Positions 53,431 to 61,583 are shown, counted from the first letter of the stretch. The stretch is DNA of 64,000 nucleotides from Clostridiales bacterium CHKCI006 (GCA_900018345.1 FCNA01000026.1:1-64000); one strand, 5' to 3'. Numbers and translations are program-made. The notes: a model not told the origin generated them from the letters alone.

Positions 53431-55153
53431 ATTCTTCTATAATCCTCCCATTTTCCACTCTATATACACGACTGCACATCGTAAGTACCGACAGTCTGTG
53501 GGTAGCAAAAATACAAATAGAATTAGGATTCTTTTCCCGAATATGCGCCATTATCTGAACTCCTGTCTTTTCATCAAGAGCAGAAGTTGCCTCGTCAAGC
53601 AAAATCACCGGTGCTTTTTTTAATATAGCTCTGGCGATGGCAATCCGCTGTGCCTGTCCTTCTGACAATCCTTTCCCTTTTTCTCCGATATAAAATTTAA
53701 GTCCTCCCGGCAGAGCTTGAACAAAGTCCCAGGCACACGCCATCTTTAATGCATCAATTAACTCATCATTTCCAGCATCCGGCGCAGTCATTCTTAGATT
53801 TTCTTCAATAGTCCCGGAAAAAAGCGTATTTCCCTGGGGTACATAAGCAATACAGTCTCTAGTTGATGCACAAAGTGGTACTATTTTTTTGCTTATTGTC
53901 CTCACTCCAACCTGCCCTTTTGAAGCAGAAACAAGTCCTAATATAATTCGCATCAACGTTGTTTTTCCAGATCCTGAAGGACCAATTAGTGCCACAAATT
54001 CCCCTTTTCCGACTTTCATGGAACAATCCGTCAGTATTGGTTGTCCTGACCGATAAGAAAAAGAAATTTGGCTTAGAAACAGCTCCACTCCTTTTTTTAT
54101 TTCATTTTCTTCCACTTTGCAAAGCCGATCTTCTTTCTTTATTGTTTCCTTTGGCAACTCTGTCACTTCCATCACTCGTCTGGCTGAAGTAGCTGTTGAA
54201 ACAGCTGAGGGTACTAGATGTACCAGTGCTTTAAAATCTGAGGATAGGTTTCTTGACAGTTGCAAAAACAGAGTCATCGTTCCATAGGTAATATACCCCG
54301 TCCAAAGACGATAAATGCCCCACCCCATAGAAATAAAAGAAACTATAAATCCGACAACAGACATTAAAGTTGATGTTTTAACGGAAAATTCATTATAAGC
54401 CATTGAAGTATCCATAGCATCCTTTTGTATCGTTTTCAATTTATCGTCAAAAGAGCCAATTAGGCCAAATGCTTTTAGAATTTGAATATTCTGAAAGGAT
54501 TCTTCCGTAAATTCTGTGATGCGGCTGCTGGCTGCACGCATTTTCTGATTAAACTGCCGCATTCGCCCCAGAAAACTCCGGGACAGAATCACTGTTACTG
54601 GAGCACTGCACAGTGCAATAGCTGCCATCCATGGATCATAATATAAAAGAATAAAGAGACTGCCCATAAATCTTACTGTTTTCGTTAAAAGGGAGGGAAT
54701 CCATCCCAGAATACTTTTTGACACCGTAGTTACATCCCCGCTCAAACGGTTCAGCAAATCTCCACTATGAAATTCTGCAATTTCTTCCCATTTGGCCTCC
54801 ATCACCTTTAGATAAACATCCTCATAAATATCTTGGTATACTTTCAAACTAATACGTGCCAGCATACGGCTCATTACAGCATGAAATCCAATTCCCAGAA
54901 GACCCGAAATTACAAAGATACAGGCTGTTGTCACCAACTGCTGGGGCTGATACTGGGTCACAGCGTCAATCATGTATTTAGACGCAAGGCTTCCTGCCAA
55001 TCCCATTAAAGTTCCTAATATTCCTACAAAAACATAAAACATCACTGCTGCCCGATATTTTATAATATAATTGCTCATCCAGCGGATCTCAGTAACTATT
55101 TCCCGTAGCATAGCATAGTTCAAGCTTGGTGACTTGAACTTTTTTCTACTCAT
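53414..55153 (-). CDS. ABC exporter of the RiPP cluster
   Basis: A 579-residue half-transporter with six membrane helices followed by an NBD: Walker A GPSGSGKTT, signature GLSEGQAQRIAIARA, Walker B with glutamate VILLDEATSALD and H-loop ATHRLSV. It is a complete homodimer-type exporter. No C39 peptidase domain is fused, which fits a separate peptidase gene next door. I start at ATG 55153 (AAGGAAG ahead), overlapping the radical SAM stop by eight bases; the longer frame lies inside that gene. It should export the finished peptide. Confidence 0.88.
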   Translation of the reverse strand: MSRKKFKSPSLNYAMLREIVTEIRWMSNYIIKYRAAVMFYVFVGILGTLMGLAGSLASKYMIDAVTQYQPQQLVTTACIFVISGLLGIGFHAVMSRMLARISLKVYQDIYEDVYLKVMEAKWEEIAEFHSGDLLNRLSGDVTTVSKSILGWIPSLLTKTVRFMGSLFILLYYDPWMAAIALCSAPVTVILSRSFLGRMRQFNQKMRAASSRITEFTEESFQNIQILKAFGLIGSFDDKLKTIQKDAMDTSMAYNEFSVKTSTLMSVVGFIVSFISMGWGIYRLWTGYITYGTMTLFLQLSRNLSSDFKALVHLVPSAVSTATSARRVMEVTELPKETIKKEDRLCKVEENEIKKGVELFLSQISFSYRSGQPILTDCSMKVGKGEFVALIGPSGSGKTTLMRIILGLVSASKGQVGVRTISKKIVPLCASTRDCIAYVPQGNTLFSGTIEENLRMTAPDAGNDELIDALKMACAWDFVQALPGGLKFYIGEKGKGLSEGQAQRIAIARAILKKAPVILLDEATSALDEKTGVQIMAHIREKNPNSICIFATHRLSVLTMCSRVYRVENGRIIEEYESCR

Positions 55154-56315
55154 CTGCTTCTTCCTTCTTTTCCAGCCCCTGAAGCATTTTGATTGCTTCT
55201 GCATATGCCGCCTTTGCTGACTCGGACATCTGACAAAGATAATCTGGCCGCTGGTCAAAACGTCCAGTCTCCGACTGACAGATGGCTGCACAAATATTAC
55301 AAAACTGACTATGTTTACAAGTTTTACATTCATAAGGAAGACGGATTTTAGAAACTTCGTCTTTTATCTGTTTCCAAGCCTTATCAAATCCCAATTTCCG
55401 TACATCTGCCTCCGGATATGTCATTAACCCACAAGGCCGCATTTTCCCATTCCAGGTAATCCAGAAAGAATGACGGCCTGCACCGCATCGGCTTTCGTCT
55501 CCCTGGGCATTCCCCAGATGCTGTATTTCGTAGGGACAACCTGTTCCAGTTTTTAGAAATCTTCGTCCCTTTTCTATAAATTCTTCTCGGCTATCAAACA
55601 GAAGATAATCTCTCTTTACCATATATTTCCCGGCCTCTTCTGCTGAAAGTCTCGCTACGTTCTCACCGCTGTGCCCTTGTTTCAAGCGAATAGGTGGAAA
55701 TAGATATGGAGTCATCTCAATCAGAGAGGTCTGACTTTTATCAAACTCATAAATTTTTTCTATATCATGGCAATTATAGGTTGTCAATACAGTTGTTGTA
55801 CGCACAGAAATCCCCATTGAAATAAGTTTCCGCACTGTATCTGTCACTTTCCTCCATGCTCGTCTTCCGCATAAATTCTCGTAAGTTTCTTCTGAAGCTC
55901 CATAAATAGATACATTGACTCTGGCCGGCGGATACTTTTTGAAACAGTGCTCAATTTCTGAAGTCAACATAGAACCATTAGTATTAATCACCAAGCGAAA
56001 CCCCATCTGACTCAACGCTTCATATAATTCCACAAAGTCCTCACGCACCATTGCCTCTCCTCCAGTTAAAAGCAGATAGAGAAGTCCGGCCTGTTTTGCC
56101 TCCTTTGCGATATCCAGCCAATCTGATACTGATAATTCTTTTTCTTTCCACTCGTCACTGTTTTCTTGTTCATGCACATAGCACATTTTGCAGCTAAAAT
56201 TGCACCGGCCAGTCAGTTCAAATGTTCCGTTTACCGGGCTGCCTGCCCTTGCCGCTTTCTGTGACAAGTACCAGCTGATGGCAGCTTCATGATTAATATC
56301 GTCTCTTTTTTTCAT
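55146..56315 (-). CDS. Radical SAM/SPASM peptide-modifying enzyme
   Basis: A 389-residue enzyme. The radical SAM cluster motif is CNFSCKMCY (C38, C42, C45), followed by LLLTGGEAMVREDF (the GGE SAM-binding motif). The C-terminal SPASM domain shows CGAGRHSFWITWNGKMRPCG and, further on, CKTCKHSQFCNICAAIC plus a last cysteine, enough for two auxiliary 4Fe-4S clusters. Such enzymes install thioether or C-C crosslinks in RiPP precursors. AAGGAGTACTTCAAG precedes the ATG, which lies within the end of the kinase gene. It is the probable crosslinking enzyme for the six-Cys precursor. Confidence 0.92.
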   Translation of the reverse strand: MKKRDDINHEAAISWYLSQKAARAGSPVNGTFELTGRCNFSCKMCYVHEQENSDEWKEKELSVSDWLDIAKEAKQAGLLYLLLTGGEAMVREDFVELYEALSQMGFRLVINTNGSMLTSEIEHCFKKYPPARVNVSIYGASEETYENLCGRRAWRKVTDTVRKLISMGISVRTTTVLTTYNCHDIEKIYEFDKSQTSLIEMTPYLFPPIRLKQGHSGENVARLSAEEAGKYMVKRDYLLFDSREEFIEKGRRFLKTGTGCPYEIQHLGNAQGDESRCGAGRHSFWITWNGKMRPCGLMTYPEADVRKLGFDKAWKQIKDEVSKIRLPYECKTCKHSQFCNICAAICQSETGRFDQRPDYLCQMSESAKAAYAEAIKMLQGLEKKEEADE

Positions 56316-57207
56316 CTTGAAGTACTCCTTCTTTTTCCAGAAATAACTTTAAAAACTCTGCTGCCGAAGCATCTGGTAGACATTCATAGATATATACTGG
56401 TACAGTCCTAAGTATTTCCGCCAGAAGTCTTATCACTATTTCCATTCCCTTAGTATCCCAAATATCCACTGCACACTCGGACAACAGTGCTTTTATCGCT
56501 TCCAGCGGTACTGGAGTCCAAACTCTGTTTTCCCTGCCTTGCCGAAGGATTATCACTGCTGTAAGAGGAATAGTACAATTCAAAGCAATCCCGGAAGTAC
56601 CGCAAAATGGAAGTCCATGGGCCATTCCTCTTCCATTTTCACAACTTAAAATCACGCGGTCTCCATTTATAATTTCTACAATAGGATATCTCCTCTTCCA
56701 CAGGTCAGCCTGAGTTGACTTTCCTGTCCCTGACGGAGCTGAAAAGACAATTCCCTGATTCTGAAAATTAATTAGGGATGCATGAAGAATCACTCTTTTT
56801 CGGTGAACCATTAAATATTCGAACCCAGCCATGGTCAATAGTTGCTTTTCCGTCAGATATATCTCCTCTTTTCTCCCACTTTGAGCATGTATAAATACGG
56901 GAAATACATTCTGGCTTTCCTGTTTCAGCGTGATTCGACTCCCCCATAAAAAATCCCCACCTGTGTCTAGTACTCCCTGATAGCGATATATCTGTCCCTG
57001 CACCTCTAAAATAATACATCTTTCATCCTGATAGCAAATCTTACCATCTTTTGGAAACGAATCCTCTGTTACGTGGAACAAAAGATCCACTCCCTGCTTC
57101 GGCTCGGTTTCAAAAGGTACAGATACTTTTTCCTTCTTCAAAAAGATTGGAGGTTCTAAAAAAAAATTGATTCCAATACCGCCGATACAATATGCATACT
57201 GATTCAT
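56293..57207 (-). CDS. HPr-kinase/PEPCK-like protein of the RiPP cluster
   Basis: A 304-residue P-loop protein of the HprK/PEP-carboxykinase-like group common in RiPP clusters. Walker A is APSGTGKS at residues 157-164; INGDRVIL and LPFCGTSGIALN follow, as in kinases that phosphorylate the C-terminal serine of some lasso precursors (PadeK, ThcoK). The N-terminal 150 residues form a beta-rich domain without known motif. Its ATG directly follows the precursor stop with no gap, and the precursor ends in serine, which makes it the likely substrate. The end overlaps the radical SAM gene by 23 bases. Confidence 0.82.
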   Translation of the reverse strand: MNQYAYCIGGIGINFFLEPPIFLKKEKVSVPFETEPKQGVDLLFHVTEDSFPKDGKICYQDERCIILEVQGQIYRYQGVLDTGGDFLWGSRITLKQESQNVFPVFIHAQSGRKEEIYLTEKQLLTMAGFEYLMVHRKRVILHASLINFQNQGIVFSAPSGTGKSTQADLWKRRYPIVEIINGDRVILSCENGRGMAHGLPFCGTSGIALNCTIPLTAVIILRQGRENRVWTPVPLEAIKALLSECAVDIWDTKGMEIVIRLLAEILRTVPVYIYECLPDASAAEFLKLFLEKEGVLQDEKKRRY

Positions 57208-57495
57208 TTAAGATAACCCGATATATGACTCATTGCCGTTTTCCATCATGATTGGTACATGATAGCAGTAGAAATAACTATCACAAACGCTACAATCACC
57301 AATTAAAACACAATCAAAATCTTCATTGTATGCCGGCTCACCCTTGCCACCTTGCCAATCGTCACCCTCTACCATTTCACAAGGAAATCTATCATCCGAA
57401 ATTCTTGTCGTTGAAATAAACCCACACGTTGCCAGTGCTGACTTAAATGCTAATTTTTCAAAAACAATTTCAGGTTTCTTATACTTTTTTTTCAT
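57208..57495 (-). CDS. RiPP precursor peptide, six-cysteine
   Basis: A 95-residue peptide. The leader MKKKYKKPEIVFEKLAFK has the K-K-Y-x-K-P-E-I pattern I associate with precursors in Clostridia. Cysteines lie at residues 24, 39, 62, 68, 71 and 77; the densest part is C62-C77 (CVLIGDCSVCDSYFYC). Acidic and glycine residues fill the middle and the last residue is serine (ESYIGLS). GGAGGTAAAT precedes the ATG; an in-frame upstream start lacks one. It directly precedes the kinase and radical SAM genes. The core limits are inferred, not known. Confidence 0.75.
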   Translation of the reverse strand: MKKKYKKPEIVFEKLAFKSALATCGFISTTRISDDRFPCEMVEGDDWQGGKGEPAYNEDFDCVLIGDCSVCDSYFYCYHVPIMMENGNESYIGLS

Positions 57496-57689
57496 ATTTA
57501 CCTCCATTTCCGCCCGACTACGTCGATCGGACACAAATATTTAATCAAAATTCAAATTTATTATTATCCTAAGCGATTTTAGAATAATACTAACGAATTT
57601 GTTTTTATCATAAGTAATATCTGCAATATCAATATTTTGTTCGATTAATAACAAATTTTATTTTCACACTTTTCTTTACCTTCTGTTTC
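57496..57689 (-). promoter_or_regulatory. AT-rich leader before the precursor gene
   Basis: A very AT-rich 194-base gap between the PqqD and precursor genes. It probably holds a promoter for high precursor expression; TATGAT near 57610 (minus strand) is a candidate -10, but no paired -35 stands out. Close to the precursor, CCGA and TCGG arms around TCGACGTAG could form a small leader hairpin. Confidence 0.35.
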
Positions 57690-57974
57690 TCATTTTTTCT
57701 TTTCTTCCACAAGCAGGACCCCTTGTCTGTGAACAGATTCTATAAAATCTTCTATATCTTTTCTAGCTGTACCACTGTCAATCTCAAAATCTCTGCAAAG
57801 GGCTTGGGTCAGCTCTTCTTCATCTGCATCATGTTCCTGTAGGTACCGAACCAGAAATGCGCCTGTCTCATTCACAGCAATAATCCCTTGAAAACGTATT
57901 ACTTCCTGGCCGGTAGGCACAATAATATGCTCCCCCAGAATTTCTCTTATAACATACTGCTTTGATATCTTCAT
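57690..57974 (-). CDS. PqqD-family RiPP recognition protein (RRE)
   Basis: A 94-residue PqqD-like protein with the winged-helix RiPP recognition element: YVIREILGEHIIVPTGQEVI, then IIAVNETGAFLVRYLQE and TQALCRDFEIDSGTARKDIE, ending in a charged tail. RREs bind the leader peptide and present it to the modifying enzymes. AGAGGAAAGCATAG precedes the ATG. It sits upstream of the precursor in the same direction, with a small broken frame twelve bases before it. Confidence 0.88.
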   Translation of the reverse strand: MKISKQYVIREILGEHIIVPTGQEVIRFQGIIAVNETGAFLVRYLQEHDADEEELTQALCRDFEIDSGTARKDIEDFIESVHRQGVLLVEEKKK

Positions 57975-57986
57975 CTATGCTTTCCT

Positions 57987-58131
57987 CTAATTCTCTGTTT
58001 CTATCAGTTTTCGCAACATCTTCTCTAACTCTTTCAATACGTCTTCCAAATTTGTTTTAAGAAGACCGGCCTGAGCTTTATCAATTCTTTTCACAGGTAC
58101 GGCTTGAACTTTGATATATTTTTTTTTGCAT
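57987..58131 (-). pseudogene. Small gene at the head of the RiPP operon, frameshifted in an A9 tract
   Basis: GAGGAGATTGGCAGAT leads to ATG at 58131. With nine A in the tract (58119-58127) the frame stops after 16 codons; with eight A it would read MQKKYIKVQAVPVKRIDKAQ and LEDVLKELEKMLRKLIETEN, 47 residues ending twelve bases before PqqD. The C-terminal half is a likely amphipathic helix. Function unknown; it could be a second peptide or a small cluster protein. Confidence 0.4.
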
Positions 58132-58158
58132 ATCTGCCAATCTCCTCTCTTTTTAAAA

Positions 58159-58182
58159 ACCACATAATTCCCATTATGTGGT
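58159..58182 (-). terminator. Hairpin with T-tract ahead of the RiPP operon
   Basis: ACCACATAAT (58159-58168) and ATTATGTGGT (58173-58182) are perfect arms around TCCC, followed on the minus strand by TTTT. It is either the terminator of a lost upstream gene or an attenuator in the operon leader. Confidence 0.6.
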
Positions 58183-58232
58183 AACGCAGTGTAAAAACCA
58201 CTGTTTAATGAAATTATAAGCAAAATAAGGAA

Positions 58233-58507
58233 CTATGTCAAGGGGTTCAGAAGGCTGAAACAAGGCTTAAAAATCTTTCTTGTAATCTGGTTGCCGAACC
58301 TGGATTTCCAGGGTGTAGATTGGTCCAGATTTCTTGTTCCAAGGACCAGTGTTCCGGGATTTCTTCCTGCCCTCATCAGCAGCTTTTCCATATCTTCGGG
58401 CAGATGCTGGCCGTCTGCGTCCATAATTCCCACCGCGCTATATTCCCACAATTCTGCCCGTATATACTGAAGGGCAGTTTTAATAGCCTCACCTTTCCAT
58501 TGGTTTT
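58233..58507 (-). pseudogene. Family 2 glycosyltransferase, internal fragment
   Basis: The minus strand reads GEAIKTALQYIRAELWEYSA, VGIMDADGQHLPEDMEKLL, then LVLGTRNLDQSTPWKSRFGN and QITRKIFK. The DADGQH block is the metal-binding motif of dolichyl-phosphate-mannose-like GT2 enzymes. Both ends are missing: one side joins IS3 debris and the other ends at LLNPLT. Confidence 0.75.
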
Positions 58508-58746
58508 CTCTACTCTCTTCCAAAAGCAACTGGAAGCGCATGGAATACGGCATAAGGTCATCCGTCCTTTTACTCCCCGTCATAATGGGAAGGTAGAACG
58601 CAGCCACAGGAAAGACAATGAACGCTTTTACGCAACACATCTCTTTTATTCCTTTGAGGATTTTGCGAAACAGCTAAAACTCTATAATCGCAGGGATTAT
58701 AATAACTTTCCTATGCGGCCTCTGGGATGGAAAACACCCAGTGGAT
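58508..58746 (+). pseudogene. IS3-family transposase, C-terminal fragment
   Basis: The plus strand reads FSTLFQKQLEAHGIRHKVIR, PFTPRHNGKVERSHRKDNER, FYATHLFYSFEDFAKQLKLY and NRRDYNNFPMRPLGWKTPSG. This is the rve-domain end of IS3-type (IS150-like) transposases, including the catalytic glutamate in GKVERSHR. The start and orfA are absent. Confidence 0.8.
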
Positions 58747-58791
58747 AAGGTACAATAAGTTTCGCAAATTGAAAAGTAGTTAAAAAGAGAC

Positions 58792-60095
58792 ATGGTTTGC
58801 AGCCCTCTGGTAGAATGAAGTCACGACACACCATTCTGAAAGGAGACAGCAAACCATGTCCGAAAAGATTGTACAGCTTAACGAGGAAGTAATCAAGGGT
58901 CAAATCAAAGAACTGGTACGAGGCAGCGTAGAGGAAACCCTCAACGAACTGCTGGAGGTCGAGGCGGAGAAGCTGACCCAGGCGGCCCGGTACGAGCGCA
59001 ATGAGCAGCGTCAGGGCTATCGCAGCGGCCACTACAACCGAAATCTCACCACTACATCCGGGGACGTTACCCTGAAGGTGCCCAAGCTCAAGGGAATCTC
59101 CTTTGAAACCGCCATCATTGAGCGGTATCGCCGCCGGGAGAGTAGCGTGGAAGAAGCCCTCATTGAGATGTACCTGGCAGGCGTATCCGTTCGGCGTGTG
59201 GAGGATATTACCGAGGCCCTCTGGGGCAGCAAAGTCTCTCCCTCTACTATAAGTGAACAAGAAAACGTATGTCCACATCGAGGATTGGCGGAACCGTCCT
59301 CTGCAAGGCGGACGATATCCGTATGTCTATGTGGATGGGATCTATCTGCACCGTAACTGGGGCGGCAAATTTGAAAACGTAGTCATTCTTGTGGCAATTG
59401 CGGTCAATGAGGACGGATACCGTGAGGTTCTGGGTGCCGCCGAGGGCATGAAGGAGGACAAGTCCAGCTGGGTCAGCTTCTTCCAGTGGCTGCGTGGCCG
59501 AGGTCTGGACGGTGTGAAACTCATTGTTGGAGACAAGTGCCTTGGTATGCTGGAGGCCGTGGGAGAAGTATTCCCCGAAGCCAAGTATCAGCGCTGTACC
59601 GTCCACTTTTACCGCAATGTATTCTCGGTCACGCCTCGCTCCAAGGTGAAGCTGGTGGCAAAGATGCTCAAGGCGGTCCACGCCCAGGAAAGCAAGAAAG
59701 CAGCTCGGGAAAAGGCCAAAGCTGTGGTGGAAGAACTGCGCTCCATGAAACTGAAAGAGGCGGCCAAGGAGGTAGAGGATGGCATTGAGGAGACGCTGAC
59801 CTACTGCGATTTTCCCAGCGAGCACTGGACTCGCATCCGTACCAATAACGTTATTGAACGACTCAACCGGGAGATCCGCCGCCGTACCCGTGTGGTGGGC
59901 AGTTTCCCGGACGGCAATTCCGCCCTTATGCTGGTCTGTGCCCGGCTGCGCCATGTGGCCGGCACCCAGTGGGGCAACAAGAAGTACATGAACATGAAGC
60001 ACCTGGAGGCCGCCCTTGAAGATGCCTCCATTGCTGGCTGACTTCACTCATGCCAGACCCTGCAAACCATTTTGCGAAAAATACTTGACACTACC
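58792..60095 (+). mobile_element. IS256-family element, near-complete but frameshifted copy
   Basis: Subterminal inverted ends are visible: ATGGTTTGCAG with TGAAGTCA (58792-58823) against the complement of 60039-60070. The outermost bases present at the right end (AAAATACTTGACACTACC, 60078-60095) have no counterpart on the left, so the left tip is missing or replaced. It lies in the same direction as the truncated copy at 52121. Confidence 0.8.
58856..60041 (+). pseudogene. IS256-family transposase with a small deletion
   Basis: The N-terminal frame from ATG 58856 (GAAAGGAGACAGC ahead) includes the HTH region and GVSVRRVEDITEALWGSKVS, PSTISE. Near 59253 the frame breaks, and the second frame continues KKTYVHIEDWRNRPLQGGRY, YVYVDGIYLHR (catalytic Asp), LIVGDKCLGM (Asp) and NNVIERLNREIRRR (Glu). 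The break fits loss of five bases between two GAAC repeats. Otherwise about 395 codons, a normal length. Confidence 0.85.
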
Positions 60096-60208
60096 ATCAA
60101 ATGACGAAAAGTGGTTAAGTATCAGCTACATGCCCAATAGTCTAACTATCTACATTTCCTTTGACAATAACTGAAAGAGATAACGGAATAGCAAAGTCAG
60201 CCTAGCCA

Positions 60209-60310
60209 GTCAACGGTCAAGATGAACGGCGCATACGCGCCGCCGTTGACAGCCCCGCCCGCCTTTGCAGATAGGCAATCAAGGGGCGACAGCAAGGAGT
60301 GCTGCCGCCC
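60209..60310. repeat. GC-rich nested hairpins of mobile-element type
   Basis: GTCAACGG (60209-60216) pairs with CCGTTGAC (60243-60250) and encloses GGCGC/GCGCC (60228-60241). A second hairpin, GGGCGACAGCA with TGCTGCCGCCC (60284-60310), follows. I associate such a block with conjugative transposons of gut Firmicutes; it might be an oriT or a regulatory RNA region. Confidence 0.5.
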
Positions 60311-60337
60311 ACAGTATTATCAGAGAGGGAGAATTTT

Positions 60338-60622
60338 ATGAGAAATCAGATTGTAAAAGTGACAGAAGTTGTAGTCAGAAGCGCTTTTTACATCATCTCA
60401 AACTATGTATTTGTTAGCATGGGCCTATCGTTTCATACTCAATGGATTTCAATTCTATTTTTGCTTTCAATGGTATGGTCTACTATTGATTACGGAAAGT
60501 CCATAAATGAAATAACCGAAAAAAAGGTAATTGCTGAAATACTATGTATATGTTGCATTGCACTGAGTATAGCGATTGCATATTTTGTGGGATATATTCA
60601 AGGAACATTCGTTTCCATCTGA
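60338..60622 (+). CDS. Small membrane protein of unknown function
   Basis: A 94-residue protein with about three hydrophobic segments (SAFYIISNYVFVSMGLSF, WISILFLLSMVWST, then ILCICCIALSIAIAYFVGYI). The start at 60338 follows GAGGGAGAATTTT. I do not recognise a family. It lies right behind the GC-rich hairpins and is AT-rich, so it may be residual cargo of the element. Confidence 0.5.
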   Translation: MRNQIVKVTEVVVRSAFYIISNYVFVSMGLSFHTQWISILFLLSMVWSTIDYGKSINEITEKKVIAEILCICCIALSIAIAYFVGYIQGTFVSI

Positions 60623-60769
60623 AAATACAGAGCCACAACTTTCCGCTTAATATATCAGCATGGAGCAAGTTATCAAAAAGTCATGAATGCTCGTAGCTCA
60701 CCGGCCCGGCCAGCAAATGAAACTTTTCTATAAATATGTTATAATAAACCTAACAAAGGAGGAAAACAT

Positions 60770-61561
60770 ATGAATCCACTACAAAAAATGCAAATAGCAT
60801 CCGGTACCTTTACTAAGACGGATCAAAAAAAATATCAATTTATTAAAGAGAATCCTGCTGAAACTGTCCATCTTAACATCCAGGATATCGCTAGTAAGAT
60901 CAATGTATCTAAATCCGCTATTCTGCGTTTCACCCAAAGGATCGGCTATGATGGCTTCGCCGAGTTTAAATTTGACTTTAATCGTTTCATTCACAGCGGT
61001 CAGAATCATGAGCGCAATCAGGTCTACCCATCAAAACTAGAGGAAATCATCGACATCTACGAAAAAGGACTGATACTGATGCGTCAGTCCTTGCATGAAC
61101 AGGAAATCAAAGCCATGGTCAGCCAGATGATCAAAGCCAATAAAGTCAAGATCTTTGGTGTCAATAGTACCGGTTTAGCTGCCACTCAGCTGCGCAATCG
61201 TTTTCACAAAGTCGATTTTGATGGTGAAGCCATCACTGACCAGGTCCTGATTCCAGAGATTGCAGCACAGGGTCATGAAAAAGATCTCCACATTTATTTT
61301 TCAACCAAAGGCAGTCAAATCAGCATGCTGACGGCGATTGAAAACTCCGCCAAAAGTCATGTCCCCACCATTCTTATTACTATGGATGCACACTGTAAGA
61401 TGGCTAAATATGCCACTCAGATCATTCTGCTGCCTTCACCCCAGATGATTACATCCGATTATTTTTTAGGTGAACAACCATTCAACTTTATTTTTATTGA
61501 GATTCTGTTGTCTTATCTAGGCGAAGAGCTAAAAAAAGAAGATGAAAAACGTACAGACTGA
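60770..61561 (+). CDS. MurR/RpiR family transcriptional regulator
   Basis: A 263-residue regulator with an N-terminal RpiR HTH (FIKENPAETVHLNIQDIASK, then NVSKSAILRFTQRIGYDGFA, EFKFDFNRF) and a C-terminal SIS sugar-isomerase domain (KIFGVNSTGLAATQL, then YFSTKGSQISML). Such proteins sense phosphosugars and control sugar or amino-sugar genes. An extended -10 (TGT TATAAT, 60737-60745) and AAAGGAGG precede the start. No sugar genes follow, so its target lies elsewhere. Confidence 0.9.
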   Translation: MNPLQKMQIASGTFTKTDQKKYQFIKENPAETVHLNIQDIASKINVSKSAILRFTQRIGYDGFAEFKFDFNRFIHSGQNHERNQVYPSKLEEIIDIYEKGLILMRQSLHEQEIKAMVSQMIKANKVKIFGVNSTGLAATQLRNRFHKVDFDGEAITDQVLIPEIAAQGHEKDLHIYFSTKGSQISMLTAIENSAKSHVPTILITMDAHCKMAKYATQIILLPSPQMITSDYFLGEQPFNFIFIEILLSYLGEELKKEDEKRTD

Positions 61562-61583
61562 TTAATACAATCTGTACGTTTTT
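61546..61583. terminator. Bidirectional terminator
   Basis: AAAACGTACAGA (61546-61557) and TCTGTACGTTTT (61571-61582) form a 12-base perfect stem with T on both strands. It serves the RpiR gene and the convergent kinase gene, overlapping the ends of both. Confidence 0.85.

Noticed and set aside
52948-57974. A lasso-peptide cluster
   Set aside because: The kinase, PqqD and ABC genes fit, but no asparagine-synthetase-like cyclase or transglutaminase-like protease is present, and a radical SAM enzyme is.
57987-58223. A 78-codon gene starting at 58223 upstream of pqqD
   Set aside because: The start would be an unsupported TTG and the frame runs through a strong hairpin; a frameshifted gene from ATG 58131 explains the region better.
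58233-58640. One 135-codon glycosyltransferase gene on the minus strand
   Set aside because: Only 58233-58507 matches a glycosyltransferase; the rest is the complement of an IS3 transposase fragment, so it is a chimera of two remnants.
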